Numbered from the stretch's first letter, positions 10,440 to 19,290 are shown. The stretch: 64,000 nt of DNA from Ricordea florida (GCA_949710005.1 OX453274.1:32822714-32886713); one strand, 5' to 3'. Notes: generated by a model not told the origin, from the letters alone. Program-made: numbers and translations.

Positions 10440-11678
10440 ATGACGTCTGAAAAAATTAATCCAAATAGAATTCCACGAGAGCCATTTGGTTTGAAAGCAG
10501 AATCAACAATGAACCGAATTACTCTCAATCCATCCTCAGCTAGCCCTGGAGAAACATTGTATATCAACATACCAAAACTTTCTGAGAATTTAGTGATTGT
10601 ACCAGGAAGTGTATCTCTATTATTTGATTTAGATGTAGATGGGCATGCTAATAATACACTTGTAAATAATGTAGGTAGTAATCTTGTATCTAGACTTAGA
10701 GTTCTTTTTGGAGGTGAAACATTACAGGATACCCAAAGATATGATCTTTTTCAAACTTATCATGACTTATTTTTAACAGATGAGGAAAGAGAAGATAGAT
10801 TAAAACAAGGTATTTCTTCTGAAAACATGAGAAAGCTCAGAACAAATTCAGGTGATAAGAAAACCCAAGATGTTAAGGCAGTGACTCTTGCATCAGTACA
10901 TAACACCAAGTATCGTATACCGCTAAACCATCCTATTCTAAACGATCATGGAGTTTTCTATCCAAAGGCACTAGATAATCATCTAATTTTTGAGATTACA
11001 CTAGCTCCAGTAAATGATATTGTTGTTTATTCTGATACTAGTAAGACTCCAGCTTATTCAATCAAAAACCTTGAGTTAGAATATTCTTCCATTTCAAGTG
11101 ATTACTTGGCTCGCGAGGCTCAGACGGCTTATCAGGTCGGCAAAGGATTTTTCTATGAAAATGTCACTCTTCACAAAACTTTTACCTTTTCCATAGGCGG
11201 TGATGGTGTTATAAATCAGCATATTAATCTACCTAGAAGATCAATGACTGGGATATTATGTTTGTTTACATTACCAATCGCAGCAGGAGCACGTAACTCT
11301 GAGTATTTTTACAATCCAGGTATAACCTCAATTAATATAGATGTTGATGGTGTACCAAATCGATTTTACTCTAAGGGAATGATACCATCAGATCTGTGGG
11401 AGTCGGTAAAGAAACGTTTCGGTACGACTGAAAAGAGGTGGTCGGTAAAGGAAAAGGATTTTTATGCTGATAAGTTTGCTCTTTGGGTTGATATGAGAAC
11501 TCACCCTGATAATGGTATTCATGGGGTAGGCTTAGCATTAAACAATACACAAGATGGTGTAAAACTGGAAATTAAAAGAAAACAAAGTGGATCTGGTACT
11601 ATAACCTGCCATATGTTTGTTGTGGCTGATGCAATGATGGAAATAATGAATTCAGGTTTGCGATCTATAAAGTACTAA
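10440..11678 (+). CDS. MCP: Putative major capsid protein (P1)
   Basis: 412 residues, rich in predicted beta strands, with no signal or membrane segment. The pattern VNNVGSNLVSRLRVLFGG, LFQTYHDLFLTDEERE, LKQGISS and a later YSIKNLELEYSSI matches what I recall of Polinton double-jelly-roll major capsid proteins. The position directly before the packaging ATPase also fits. The P2 homologue (26203-27444) is collinear over its full length. A late box lies 34 nt upstream. A structure prediction would settle the fold. Confidence 0.75.
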   Translation: MTSEKINPNRIPREPFGLKAESTMNRITLNPSSASPGETLYINIPKLSENLVIVPGSVSLLFDLDVDGHANNTLVNNVGSNLVSRLRVLFGGETLQDTQRYDLFQTYHDLFLTDEEREDRLKQGISSENMRKLRTNSGDKKTQDVKAVTLASVHNTKYRIPLNHPILNDHGVFYPKALDNHLIFEITLAPVNDIVVYSDTSKTPAYSIKNLELEYSSISSDYLAREAQTAYQVGKGFFYENVTLHKTFTFSIGGDGVINQHINLPRRSMTGILCLFTLPIAAGARNSEYFYNPGITSINIDVDGVPNRFYSKGMIPSDLWESVKKRFGTTEKRWSVKEKDFYADKFALWVDMRTHPDNGIHGVGLALNNTQDGVKLEIKRKQSGSGTITCHMFVVADAMMEIMNSGLRSIKY

Positions 11679-11687
11679 CTTAAAAAA
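11679..11687 (+). promoter_or_regulatory. Late-type box CTTAAAAAA for P1 ATPase
   Basis: 32 nt before the ATPase ATG; a weaker match than most. The P2 equivalent is TCTAAAAAC at the same distance. Confidence 0.5.
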
Positions 11688-11710
11688 CATTTAGTTATGA
11701 TACAAAAATC

Positions 11711-12337
11711 ATGGAAGAACTACGAGAAAAAATACCATTCCATTGTATCATAACCGGACCAACAAATTGTGGGAAAACAAAGTACCTCATTAATCAGCTA
11801 AGAGGACCATTCCGAAAAATTTTTGATTACATTGTTTTAATATGCCCAACTTATTCTAAAAATAAAACTTATCATAATTTTGCCCTAGGAGATAAACATT
11901 TCTATGTATTATCGCCAGATGCAAGTAACATTGATGAGATTAATGAGTTATTAACTGATTGCCAAACTTTATTCTCTGGAACAAATACATTAATAATTTT
12001 AGATGATTGTGCTGTATCTAATGATCTGAAGAAGCGATCAAACAAGTTTATAGATTTGGCATTCTCCGGAAGACATCATGGATTATCAGTTTGGGTTCTC
12101 ACCCAGCAATTAACATCCATAGCAAAACCATTCCGTGAAAATGTAGCTTGTGTTGTTACTTTCCATAACCCATCACAAAAAGGTATGAAGATGTTTTTCG
12201 AAGATTATGGAGGTGATTTAGATTCTGAAACAGGTAAAAAATTTGTCCAATTGTTAAAAACTGAAAAATATTCTAGATTATGTTTATCTTTACGACACCC
12301 ATTTAATTGTTATTTGGAGATACCTGAGGTGATTTAA
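11711..12337 (+). CDS. ATP: A32-like genome-packaging ATPase (P1)
   Basis: A 208-residue P-loop ATPase of the FtsK-HerA/A32 group, which pumps DNA into virus capsids. Walker A is GPTNCGKT at residues 16-23. Walker B is TLIILDDC with acids at 98-99. The arginine-rich SGRHHGLSVWVLTQQ sensor segment follows. The length is typical for Polinton ATPases. It lies between the capsid gene and a helical protein gene, the same order as in P2, whose copy is about 90% similar by eye. Confidence 0.93.
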   Translation: MEELREKIPFHCIITGPTNCGKTKYLINQLRGPFRKIFDYIVLICPTYSKNKTYHNFALGDKHFYVLSPDASNIDEINELLTDCQTLFSGTNTLIILDDCAVSNDLKKRSNKFIDLAFSGRHHGLSVWVLTQQLTSIAKPFRENVACVVTFHNPSQKGMKMFFEDYGGDLDSETGKKFVQLLKTEKYSRLCLSLRHPFNCYLEIPEVI

Positions 12338-12341
12338 AAGA
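12333..12341 (+). promoter_or_regulatory. Late-type box TTTAAAAGA
   Basis: 36 nt before the ATG at 12369, partly inside the ATPase stop region. Confidence 0.5.
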
Positions 12342-12368
12342 ATCTTTGTATTATTAGAAAATTATAAG

Positions 12369-12920
12369 ATGACAGAAGTTGAAGATTATATTGAAGAAGA
12401 AAAGATTGGAGAAAAAACTAAGGTAAAAGATAATGATGATAATGAACTTGAAATTAAACAAGAATCACTAGCTATTCTCGCAGCTCTTGGAACCACAAAG
12501 GAATATTTAGGCATTGATATGAGTCTAGGTGATATAAAAAAATTATCAGTGAAAGATGTTGAAAAATATTATAATCGATACCAGGCAGTATTAGGCAAGA
12601 AAATTAATGGTGGGTTAGTAGATTCATCTCTTCAATTAATTTCTAAAGTTATTTCTTACATGGTTCCTGTAGATGATATAGAAGCTCTTTGTGATGATTT
12701 GAAGAATGATGATTTGGTTAATCGTGAACTAACAAACATTGTAGGTCTCTTAGCATTGAAAGCAGGAAGATTGGCAGCACTTGCTAGCGGACTATTCCAG
12801 GTTGCTAAACATGTTAAAATAGGTAAAATACAACAAGTTTCAAGAACAATTACAGATGATTCTAACACAACTGAGCAGGATACTAAGCAAGCTGCTGATG
12901 GGTATGATACTGTTTACTAA
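12369..12920 (+). CDS. Conserved Polinton protein, helical (P1)
   Basis: 183 residues, not recognised. The acidic N-terminus (DYIEEEKIGEKTK) leads into a conserved helical core: LAILAALGTTKEYLGI, KKLSVKDVEKYYNRYQAVLGKKINGGLVDSSLQL, then LLALKAGRLAALASGLFQVAKH near residues 125-150. The tail is low-complexity. The P2 homologue (28114-28653) conserves the core but not the ends. Lying right after the ATPase it may be a virion or packaging component; this is inference from position only. Confidence 0.85.
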   Translation: MTEVEDYIEEEKIGEKTKVKDNDDNELEIKQESLAILAALGTTKEYLGIDMSLGDIKKLSVKDVEKYYNRYQAVLGKKINGGLVDSSLQLISKVISYMVPVDDIEALCDDLKNDDLVNRELTNIVGLLALKAGRLAALASGLFQVAKHVKIGKIQQVSRTITDDSNTTEQDTKQAADGYDTVY

Positions 12921-12930
12921 ACACAACTGA

Positions 12931-12939
12931 TTTAAAGAT
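12931..12939 (+). promoter_or_regulatory. Late-type box TTTAAAGAT
   Basis: 35 nt before the ATG at 12966. The spacing favours that start over an in-frame ATG at 12948. Confidence 0.55.
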
Positions 12940-12965
12940 TCTTTACTTTGAGAAATAAAATAATA

Positions 12966-13415
12966 ATGTCTGAAGAAGTAGAAGAAAGAACTAGGGGTGT
13001 TGAACAAATTACATCGGATCCGATTGTTAAAGATAAAGAACCTAAAAAGAGGGTGAAAGATCCTAAAAAGGTTGCTGCTGGTAAGAAATTGGCAGAATAT
13101 AATAAAAAAGCTAAAGAAGCATTAAAAAGAGAAATGGAAAGAGAATCTGAGATGAAACAGGAAAATACAAATGAAAATACAGAACCGATTGAGGGGAGTA
13201 ACCAAAGGGCCTGGCTTCCAGAATTATCTTTTACTACTGTTTTATCTGTTATAGGGATAGGTTTTACCGCAATTGATTTGTATATGAGATACCGACAAAC
13301 TGGAGGAACACGACCGAATGAAGTGAGGAGACAAACTGAAGAAACTCGAATACCTGATTTACAATCACAACCTAAATCTGTGGTACCTAACCCACCGAAA
13401 ATAGGAATGTTATAA
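12966..13415 (+). CDS. Single-pass membrane protein, Lys-rich N-terminus (P1)
   Basis: 149 residues, family not recognised. The N-terminal half is highly charged, with a KKRVKDPKKVAAGKKLAEY stretch also found in P2. One predicted membrane segment (FTTVLSVIGIGFTAIDLYM, about 90-110) follows, then a Pro-rich tail. The start was chosen from the late-box spacing and because P2 begins at the same place (MSE...). It could be a membrane or virion protein with a nucleic-acid-binding tail; this is not demonstrated. Confidence 0.8.
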   Translation: MSEEVEERTRGVEQITSDPIVKDKEPKKRVKDPKKVAAGKKLAEYNKKAKEALKREMERESEMKQENTNENTEPIEGSNQRAWLPELSFTTVLSVIGIGFTAIDLYMRYRQTGGTRPNEVRRQTEETRIPDLQSQPKSVVPNPPKIGML

Positions 13416-13417
13416 GA

Positions 13418-13426
13418 TTTAAAGGG
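13418..13426 (+). promoter_or_regulatory. Late-type box TTTAAAGGG
   Basis: 31 nt before the ATG at 13449. Confidence 0.5.
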
Positions 13427-13448
13427 TAGCCAAAGTATCTTATAAATC

Positions 13449-13667
13449 ATGTCAAGCGAAAACAAACTTGTGAAAACTGTTACTGATTCTGCAGTACTTA
13501 TCGGATTAGCAGCCGGTGTTGGATATGTAGCTAAAAAAGCTATGAAAGAATCATTTATGAACGACCCATCCTCAAGTATTACAAATTATGCAAAATGGGT
13601 GGCTGTTTTGTCGGGTAGTATGTATCTAAAAACATATTTAGAGGATCAAAAGATTTTACCAAAATAA
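13449..13667 (+). CDS. Small membrane protein (P1)
   Basis: 72 residues with two hydrophobic stretches: AVLIGLAAGVGYVAKKAM (about 14-31) and WVAVLSGSMYLKTYL (about 49-63). P2 has a 72-residue copy (29173-29391) with the same ends (KLVKTVTDS... and ...QKILPK). The next gene starts 6 bp after the stop and has no box of its own, so the two may share a transcript. Function unknown. Confidence 0.8.
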   Translation: MSSENKLVKTVTDSAVLIGLAAGVGYVAKKAMKESFMNDPSSSITNYAKWVAVLSGSMYLKTYLEDQKILPK

Positions 13668-13673
13668 ACAAAC

Positions 13674-14072
13674 ATGGCATTAGTATCATTAGGAATGATG
13701 GGTTTAGGAGCTATATTAAATGCATCCGCCTTTGTTGGTGGAAACTATCTTGCAAAATATCTCTCAGGTGATAAAACAGATACAGAAAAAATACGACACG
13801 ATAAGGCATTAGAAAAATATCAAAGAGATTATGCTGAATATCAGGAAAAAAGACAAAAACTAATTGATTGGAAAATGAAGAAAAAAGATGAAAAATATCA
13901 AGCATCAAAAAATATTTCAACTACAAATGAACAATTTGCATTATATAGCCAAATGCATGAACCAAAATTCTCTGATTATTATAGGCCCAGCGATAATCAA
14001 AAGATGGGTGAAATGGCATATGTGGGCGGTGGTATGTTGGCATTGGGTTATATGGCTAGTAAATTATTTTAG
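13674..14072 (+). CDS. Membrane protein with central charged coiled coil (P1)
   Basis: 132 residues, not recognised. It has a Gly-rich hydrophobic N-terminus (about 3-25), a long charged helix (DTEKIRHDKALEKYQRDYAEYQEKRQ, about 42-70) and a hydrophobic C-terminus (VGGGMLALGYMASKLF). The P2 homologue (29393-29785) is collinear. In both elements it starts 1-6 bp after the preceding small membrane gene without its own promoter box. Confidence 0.8.
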   Translation: MALVSLGMMGLGAILNASAFVGGNYLAKYLSGDKTDTEKIRHDKALEKYQRDYAEYQEKRQKLIDWKMKKKDEKYQASKNISTTNEQFALYSQMHEPKFSDYYRPSDNQKMGEMAYVGGGMLALGYMASKLF

Positions 14073-14090
14073 GTTATCGTATATGATTAG

Positions 14091-14099
14091 TTTAAAGAT
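14091..14099 (+). promoter_or_regulatory. Late-type box TTTAAAGAT
   Basis: 32 nt before the ATG at 14123. The following ACTGATGAGTAAAAAATC is nearly identical upstream of the P2 homologue. Confidence 0.65.
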
Positions 14100-14122
14100 T
14101 TCTTACTGATGAGTAAAAAATC

Positions 14123-15352
14123 ATGGCAGAACAAATGGAATTAGAAGATTTACCAAAAGATGATGATAATGATAATGATAATGATGATGATGATGGGGAT
14201 GGTACATTTTACCAAAGCCCAAATACATCTACAAGCCGCATGGAATACCCTGACTATGATGAAGAAGGAAGAAGGCGAGAAGAATGGGATATACCGCCTG
14301 AAAGAAGGAATCTAGGTGATGTTTTAAGAGAAAGAGATTTGGAATATGATAGAAGGCAAGAAGCAGGTCAAGAACTCAAACGCTATTTACCAAACTTCAA
14401 TCCTGATGATGCAACATTTAATGTAAAATATGGAGAAGATGGAAGTATAATCGGAGAATATAGTAATAGGACTAATTCTAAGCAACATATAATACTTGAT
14501 AAAGATAAAAATCTTAAGCTTGAAGATTTACCAAAAGGAATGAGAAAAGAACTAGGTGTTGATTATGAAAGAATGTTGGAAAAATATAATAATACCGCGT
14601 TAGAATTGAAAAAATCCATTGAAAAAAATAAGGAATTAGATAATGCATTGCAAGGATTGAAAGCAACATTAGAAGTATATCCGCAGGAGATTAGTCGATA
14701 TGAAGAAAAAGAAAAAGAACTTCGCGAATTTATTGAGAAAAAACAGTTAGAAAAAGCTGAAAATAAAAGTCTTTTTGATGAAACTGTTAAACAGAATATA
14801 GAATTAAAAATACGAAGCGAAAAACTTTTGGATGAAGTAAAATTATACAAAGAAGAAATAGACAAATATAAGAAGGACAAATTAAATTCATCAAAGTTAG
14901 AACAAAGTAAAGAGCGATTACAATCAGAGGTTGATAAATTAAGTGAACAAATTAGAAATAAAACAATTTCAAGTGAAGAACAATTATCAGATATTGATAG
15001 TCGAAAAGATGAAATACTAAAAAATTTACCACTTAGGGAGAGATTAAAGTATATATTCAAAAAGTATGGTTTTACAGTTTTTGCTGTTTTAAGTGCTGTG
15101 GGTGTAATCATTGGAGTTATAGTTTCTAATCTTTCAAGGGGTTTATCTGCTTTAGGTAGAGGCGTAGGTAATGGTTTGAAAACTATAGGTAAAAAACTCG
15201 GTGAAATATTGCCAGGAATGGTTGGAGCTATCGTGAGCTTTCTATTCAAAACAGCCGGACAGGTTATTGGCTTTTTAGGTGAAAATGCTTGGCTTTTGAT
15301 AATGGCTGTGGTTCTATATTTTGTGGAACAGTTTAAAAAGAAGAGAAAGTAG
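14123..15352 (+). CDS. Long coiled-coil protein with C-terminal membrane segments (P1)
   Basis: 409 residues. It has an Asp-rich N-terminus (about 10-30), a charged region, a coiled coil (about 150-300, many Glu/Lys heptads), then a conserved hydrophobic block: FTVFAVLSAVGVIIGVIVSN, a Gly-rich amphipathic stretch (GRGVGNGLKTIGKKLGEILP), FLFKTAGQVIGFLGENAW and LLIMAVVLYFVEQ before a Lys/Arg tail. The P2 homologue (30210-31427) is most conserved in this C-terminal block. A membrane-active or internal virion protein is plausible from the layout; the family is known to me only as Polinton-associated. Confidence 0.8.
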   Translation: MAEQMELEDLPKDDDNDNDNDDDDGDGTFYQSPNTSTSRMEYPDYDEEGRRREEWDIPPERRNLGDVLRERDLEYDRRQEAGQELKRYLPNFNPDDATFNVKYGEDGSIIGEYSNRTNSKQHIILDKDKNLKLEDLPKGMRKELGVDYERMLEKYNNTALELKKSIEKNKELDNALQGLKATLEVYPQEISRYEEKEKELREFIEKKQLEKAENKSLFDETVKQNIELKIRSEKLLDEVKLYKEEIDKYKKDKLNSSKLEQSKERLQSEVDKLSEQIRNKTISSEEQLSDIDSRKDEILKNLPLRERLKYIFKKYGFTVFAVLSAVGVIIGVIVSNLSRGLSALGRGVGNGLKTIGKKLGEILPGMVGAIVSFLFKTAGQVIGFLGENAWLLIMAVVLYFVEQFKKKRK

Positions 15353-15415
15353 AACAAAAACAAAATAATGAATGATAGATGTAATGATGAAATAATAACT
15401 TTTTTATCAATCACA

Positions 15416-15769
15416 ATGTTAACCACAGAAACAACGATTTATCTTGACCCGTCATTATATAATGTAAAAGAGATACAAATGTTAGATTTTTCTGGTACTA
15501 ATACATCGTCTGAAAATCCTTTGTACTTAATGTGTGATCTTATTGAACCAAAGTCTTCATATTACAATCGTACCCCTAGCGGTGGAAATGTAGAACTTAA
15601 TCCATCGCAATTATTAGCAATTGTCCCCTCTAAAAGGTACCCAAGTTTAAGAATTAGAGAAACTAAAAATCCAGTAAACCACTTTACATTATGGATTCTA
15701 GATAAAAATGGAACAAAGTTAATTTCTAATACCGTGCGTATTCGTATCAATTTAAAGATATCATGTTGA
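15416..15769 (+). CDS. Putative penton/minor capsid protein, internally shortened (P1)
   Basis: 117 residues. The N-terminus (TTIYLDPSLYNVKEIQMLD) and C-terminus (PSKRYPSLRIRETKNPVNHF) match the start and end of the 211-residue P2 protein at 33762. About 94 residues from the middle of that protein are missing. The P2 protein resembles Polinton penton-like single-jelly-roll minor capsid proteins (strand-rich, IQLLD near the N-terminus). Unlike its neighbours this gene has no late box, and it sits at a different place in the gene order than in P2. It may be a decayed or relocated copy. Confidence 0.6.
   Translation: MLTTETTIYLDPSLYNVKEIQMLDFSGTNTSSENPLYLMCDLIEPKSSYYNRTPSGGNVELNPSQLLAIVPSKRYPSLRIRETKNPVNHFTLWILDKNGTKLISNTVRIRINLKISC
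15751..15759 (+). promoter_or_regulatory. Late-type box TTTAAAGAT
   Basis: 34 nt before the ATG at 15785; it overlaps the end of the shortened minor capsid gene. Confidence 0.6.
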
Positions 15770-15784
15770 GTAGTAAAATACAAT

Positions 15785-16381
15785 ATGGGTGACTACAATA
15801 GAATTTATCCTGGATTACCTAATAATTCAGATCCAGTCAATTTCAGACTACAAAAATCAAGTGAAGTATTACAAAATCTTGAGAGAGAAATTAAACATTA
15901 TGAAGATGTAAGGAAAAAATACAATAGAGCAAGAGGAATATTTACAAAAATTAGTGTTTGTAGCGGTGTGCTTTCAGTTATTCTATCTGCAAGCGGACTT
16001 GGAACTTCTCTCACTGGTTTTGGAGCTATTATTGGTGTTCCTTTGGGTGTTGTAGGTGGAATTTGTGGTGGAGTATCTGTTGGATTTGGTGCAGCCTCAA
16101 AAAGACTTTCAAATAAAGTTAGTAAACACGAACAGACTGTTTCCATAGCAAAATCAAAATTAAACACCATTAACGACTTGGTTTCAAAGGCATTGAAAGA
16201 TAATGTTATATCCGATCAAGAATTTTCTATAATTTTAGCAGAGTTGGAAAAGTTCCAAAAACTAAAACTAGAAGTTCGCCAAAAATTTAGGAGAGATACA
16301 GAAAAAAACTTAAACATGTCGCAGATAAGAAGAGAAGTTCGTGCAGATCTATTAAAAGAGTTAACCAGTCCCGCACATTAA
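15785..16381 (+). CDS. Gly-rich membrane hairpin protein (P1)
   Basis: 198 residues. A short N-terminal domain leads to a long hydrophobic Gly-rich hairpin (about 55-103: VLSVILSASGLGTSLTG, GAIIGVPLGVVGGICGG). A charged helical C-terminus follows (KHEQTVSIAKSKLNTINDLVSKALKDN). The P2 homologue (31477-32070) is about 75% similar by eye. I recognise the pattern as recurrent in cnidarian Polinton-type loci. A membrane-inserting role is likely; the exact function is unknown. Confidence 0.82.
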   Translation: MGDYNRIYPGLPNNSDPVNFRLQKSSEVLQNLEREIKHYEDVRKKYNRARGIFTKISVCSGVLSVILSASGLGTSLTGFGAIIGVPLGVVGGICGGVSVGFGAASKRLSNKVSKHEQTVSIAKSKLNTINDLVSKALKDNVISDQEFSIILAELEKFQKLKLEVRQKFRRDTEKNLNMSQIRREVRADLLKELTSPAH

Positions 16382-16449
16382 AAATTTCATATGAGAAAAC
16401 TGATGTAGGATGTAATTGTTTTGCAGGTATTAGAAAAGAGGTTATCTAG

Positions 16450-16458
16450 TCTAAAGAC
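16450..16458 (+). promoter_or_regulatory. Late-type box TCTAAAGAC
   Basis: 36 nt before the ATG at 16486. Confidence 0.6.
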
Positions 16459-16485
16459 TTTTCATCTTATTCTAAAAGTAATAAA

Positions 16486-18057
16486 ATGACACTATGGGCG
16501 GATTTTAGAAATAGTTATCCAAATGTTAACCTTGATAAATTTACATTTATTAATGATTCATTTGGAGGATATATTAAGTGGAAAGTTAATGGAACAACAA
16601 TCATGTCTAATGATGATCCTACTGGGAAAACATGGACTGAAAATCTTTCTAATAATTTGAAAACATTATTATGGCAAGATTTAGGACTGGGTGAATCGAA
16701 TAACTTGAGTTCATTCCCAAAGAGTTTAACTATGACTAACCAAAGCTATCCTATACCAGCTATTAAATTTGATGACTTTACAACTGACATAACAAAAATG
16801 TTAACCTTACTAGATATATATGTTTCAAATACAAAGAAATTCACAGCAAAGATGCGTGATGTTTTTACCAATCAAGTTGTGACTTTCAAGTTTGGTAAAC
16901 AAAGTAGAAAATGGTTGAACGGACCTGATATGAATTATTGGCCGCAGCAACTTAACTTTGCAGTTTGGTGTGCAACATCTGGTTGTGGGATTAGTCCTTT
17001 TGAAAGTCTAAATTATCCTAAAGTAGTGAATAGCTTCATTAAGTTTCACATATATTTCACAATAAGACGGATACTGTATGAATTAAGCCTTCCCTTACCT
17101 GATGAACAAACCTTTGTAATAAACAATAATCCATATAATAAAGTAGCATATCAACGCTTGTGTGCAGAATTTAGCATATCAAAAAACTCAGACTTTAGAT
17201 GGAAAGGTGGTAGAAACGCGGGATTGGGAGATATATTTCTTGATTATGGTACAGGATATCGTGGAAAAGGAGGAGGATATCAAAATGTACATATTATAAG
17301 GAATTATGATAAAGAAGCAGATCAATGGCCAGGTGAAGGTAGTAAATTTGCTGATGACGGTGGTAAGAAAGAAAATGGTAATCTTATCTCATTTATTCGT
17401 AATGATGACTTTGCTGATTTCAAATATGCTTGGTTTATCCCAACAAGTGGGCATGGACTCACTAAAGCTGGACTCGGTAGATTGAATCGATCCGCTGAAG
17501 CTTTTGTTTATTGCATATTGGGTGCACAAGTTAACACTAGAAACTCGATTTATGGTAATGGTGGCGGAGCAATCGAGACGCAACAAGAATTCTTGGCTTT
17601 ATTTGAGAGTAGTGTGATTGAGAATGACATTTCTAGTTCTATCCAAAGATATCAATTAGCTGTACAAGAAGCGAAATTACGGCTTGATTTAGCTATCGCT
17701 CCAGGTTTGTGGTTGATGCCAAGTAATATGATCATAAATACAGAGAGCGTGGTTGGATATAATAACAAACTTATGAAAGCGACTAATGATATGAAATTTG
17801 GGACGAATAATTCGCTAAACGCGGAATCAAAACCGGTTGGAATAAGTCATAACTTAGGATCTTCAAAGTTAAAGTTACCTCATTCAATAGTTGAGACAAA
17901 TCCGAAACCAAAAATCCCACCAACTCAAAATGAAAAGTCAACCAAAGGTCGGGACGTGACTACGCAACATGAAACCAACGCACAAAGCGAGCATGAAGTT
18001 CGTATATTAACATTTATAATTATCAGTGGAGGGTTAGCGTGGTATCTATTTCGGTAG
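16486..18057 (+). CDS. Large conserved Polinton protein with C-terminal anchor (P1)
   Basis: 523 residues, not assigned to a known enzyme. Conserved blocks shared with P2 include FTFINDSFGGYIKWKVNGTT, WPQQLNFAVWCATSGCGIS, FHIYFTIRRILYE, AWFIPTSGHGLTKAGLGRLN and a segment before WLMPSNMIINTES. A single hydrophobic segment (TFIIISGGLAWYLF) is at the extreme C-terminus. The size, the anchor and the late box suggest a surface or virion protein. The linker (about 450-500) is low complexity. Confidence 0.85.
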   Translation: MTLWADFRNSYPNVNLDKFTFINDSFGGYIKWKVNGTTIMSNDDPTGKTWTENLSNNLKTLLWQDLGLGESNNLSSFPKSLTMTNQSYPIPAIKFDDFTTDITKMLTLLDIYVSNTKKFTAKMRDVFTNQVVTFKFGKQSRKWLNGPDMNYWPQQLNFAVWCATSGCGISPFESLNYPKVVNSFIKFHIYFTIRRILYELSLPLPDEQTFVINNNPYNKVAYQRLCAEFSISKNSDFRWKGGRNAGLGDIFLDYGTGYRGKGGGYQNVHIIRNYDKEADQWPGEGSKFADDGGKKENGNLISFIRNDDFADFKYAWFIPTSGHGLTKAGLGRLNRSAEAFVYCILGAQVNTRNSIYGNGGGAIETQQEFLALFESSVIENDISSSIQRYQLAVQEAKLRLDLAIAPGLWLMPSNMIINTESVVGYNNKLMKATNDMKFGTNNSLNAESKPVGISHNLGSSKLKLPHSIVETNPKPKIPPTQNEKSTKGRDVTTQHETNAQSEHEVRILTFIIISGGLAWYLFR

Positions 18058-18254
18058 TTCATGACCATTTCACGTGATTATCATTGTTTTTGGATTAGTG
18101 TTCACGTGTAGAACAATAGATTGCATACTTTTACGACATAGCAACAAGCAAAATGTAAAGTGGATTTGAAATCGAAAAGTAGATTTTATGTTTACTTTAA
18201 AAAGGTCGGTTTCTAACGTCGCTCAGGAATGTGTTTACGTCAATGCAAATTTTT

Positions 18255-18284
18255 GTTATATAACACTTGATTGCGTTATATAAC
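18255..18284. terminator. TTATATAA hairpin between convergent genes (P1)
   Basis: GTTATATAAC occurs at 18255-18264 and 18275-18284 (each self-complementary, 10-nt loop between). It ends exactly at the stop codon of the minus-strand gene (18285). Two equivalent hairpins occur in P2 at convergent gene ends. It is likely a bidirectional transcript-end signal, comparable to hairpin-directed 3' ends known in mimivirus. Confidence 0.55.
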
Positions 18285-18803
18285 TTAATCTTCACCCCAC
18301 AACTCTTTCAAAAACTTTAACTCCTCGATATCAACGCACCAATCTAAATATCTAGATGGATGCCATGCTATAACCATTAAATCATCATGCAAGCTTCTAA
18401 AAAATTTCTCTTTATGATTTAATTTATTATAATCATAATCCCTATGAAAACAAATATCATTAATTAAATATTTATTATCAAAATCATTAATACTAGCTTC
18501 TTTTTTATCTTCTTTTAAAAAATTTTTCATAAGATCATTAGCATTTATACCATTAACACCAAAATCAAAATTTTTTATAAATAGGGGTGTTTGATTTTCA
18601 AAAACACTATTCATTTTATCATTCCTCCACCAAAAATGAAAACATAAATTTATTTTTCCTATTAAACATTCTCTATCTTTTGATAGTCTTTTTATTATAT
18701 CATCTTTAATTAAATTAATAAAATCACAAGAATTCAATTCATTATTATTAAAATAAGTAAAATTTCTGAATTCGAATTCACCTAGATGAAAAATATTTTC
18801 CAT
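18285..18803 (-). CDS. Unrecognised protein, no P2 counterpart (P1)
   Basis: 172 residues from the ATG at 18803, preferred because TTTAAAGAT lies 28 nt upstream. The C-terminal end (SLHDDLMVIAWHPSRYLDWCVDIEELKFLKELWG) resembles a short tail motif I associate with large DNA viruses. The rest (CFHFWWRNDKMNS, CFHRDYDYNK) is not familiar. It is very AT-rich like the element. P2 lacks a homologue at this place. Confidence 0.7.
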   Translation of the reverse strand: MENIFHLGEFEFRNFTYFNNNELNSCDFINLIKDDIIKRLSKDRECLIGKINLCFHFWWRNDKMNSVFENQTPLFIKNFDFGVNGINANDLMKNFLKEDKKEASINDFDNKYLINDICFHRDYDYNKLNHKEKFFRSLHDDLMVIAWHPSRYLDWCVDIEELKFLKELWGED

Positions 18804-18819
18804 TTTTATTATTTTAATT

Positions 18820-19290
18820 CTAATCTTTAAAACATAATTCATTTTTTAATTTTATTCTACATTCCTTACAAGAAGCTTTTTGTTTACCATGTTCACATAT
18901 TTGAGACCCTCCACATTCTTTACATTGTTGTTTTTGCTTATTATGTATACATATTTGTGAGCCACCACAATCTTTACAACGATATTTAACTTTTCCATGT
19001 ATACATATTTGTGCGCCTTTACAACTTTTACAAAAATATTTAACTTTATCATGAACGCATATTTGAGACCCAATACATTCTTTGCAAAAATATTTATGTT
19101 TTTCATGTATACAAATATAGGGGCAAGTAGTAGAGACTTTTTCAATTAAATTTATAATTTTTTCTTCTTCAAACTTTTTAAACTCATTAATAAAATCTTC
19201 TCTTAAATATAGTTTTGATCTTCCTTTAATTTTTAAATAACTCGCAATTCTTTTCAAATTTGTTTTACTCAACGTTTCTAATTTTTCCAT
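18820..19290 (-). CDS. SAP-like domain plus Cys/His-repeat protein (P1)
   Basis: 156 residues from the ATG at 19290. The N-terminus (LSKTNLKRIASYLKIKGRS) resembles a SAP-type DNA-binding helix pair and the start of POLB. The rest is five to six repeats of about 19 residues with the pattern C-x-H-x6-C-x2-C-x2-x3-C (for example CIHNKQKQQCKECGGSQI). Such CKECGG repeats are known to me from large algal viruses and protists; they presumably bind zinc. The gene starts just inside the right TIR, so its promoter is a mirror image of the POLB upstream region. Confidence 0.8.
   Translation of the reverse strand: MEKLETLSKTNLKRIASYLKIKGRSKLYLREDFINEFKKFEEEKIINLIEKVSTTCPYICIHEKHKYFCKECIGSQICVHDKVKYFCKSCKGAQICIHGKVKYRCKDCGGSQICIHNKQKQQCKECGGSQICEHGKQKASCKECRIKLKNELCFKD
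18823..18831 (-). promoter_or_regulatory. Late-type box TTTAAAGAT (minus strand)
   Basis: 28 nt before the ATG at 18803; it lies inside the 3' end of the upstream Cys/His-repeat gene. Confidence 0.5.

Noticed and set aside
14563-15426. 287-residue Ser/Phe-rich minus-strand frame (and 30854-31522 in P2)
   Set aside because: Antisense shadows of the coiled-coil genes caused by Lys/Glu-rich codons.
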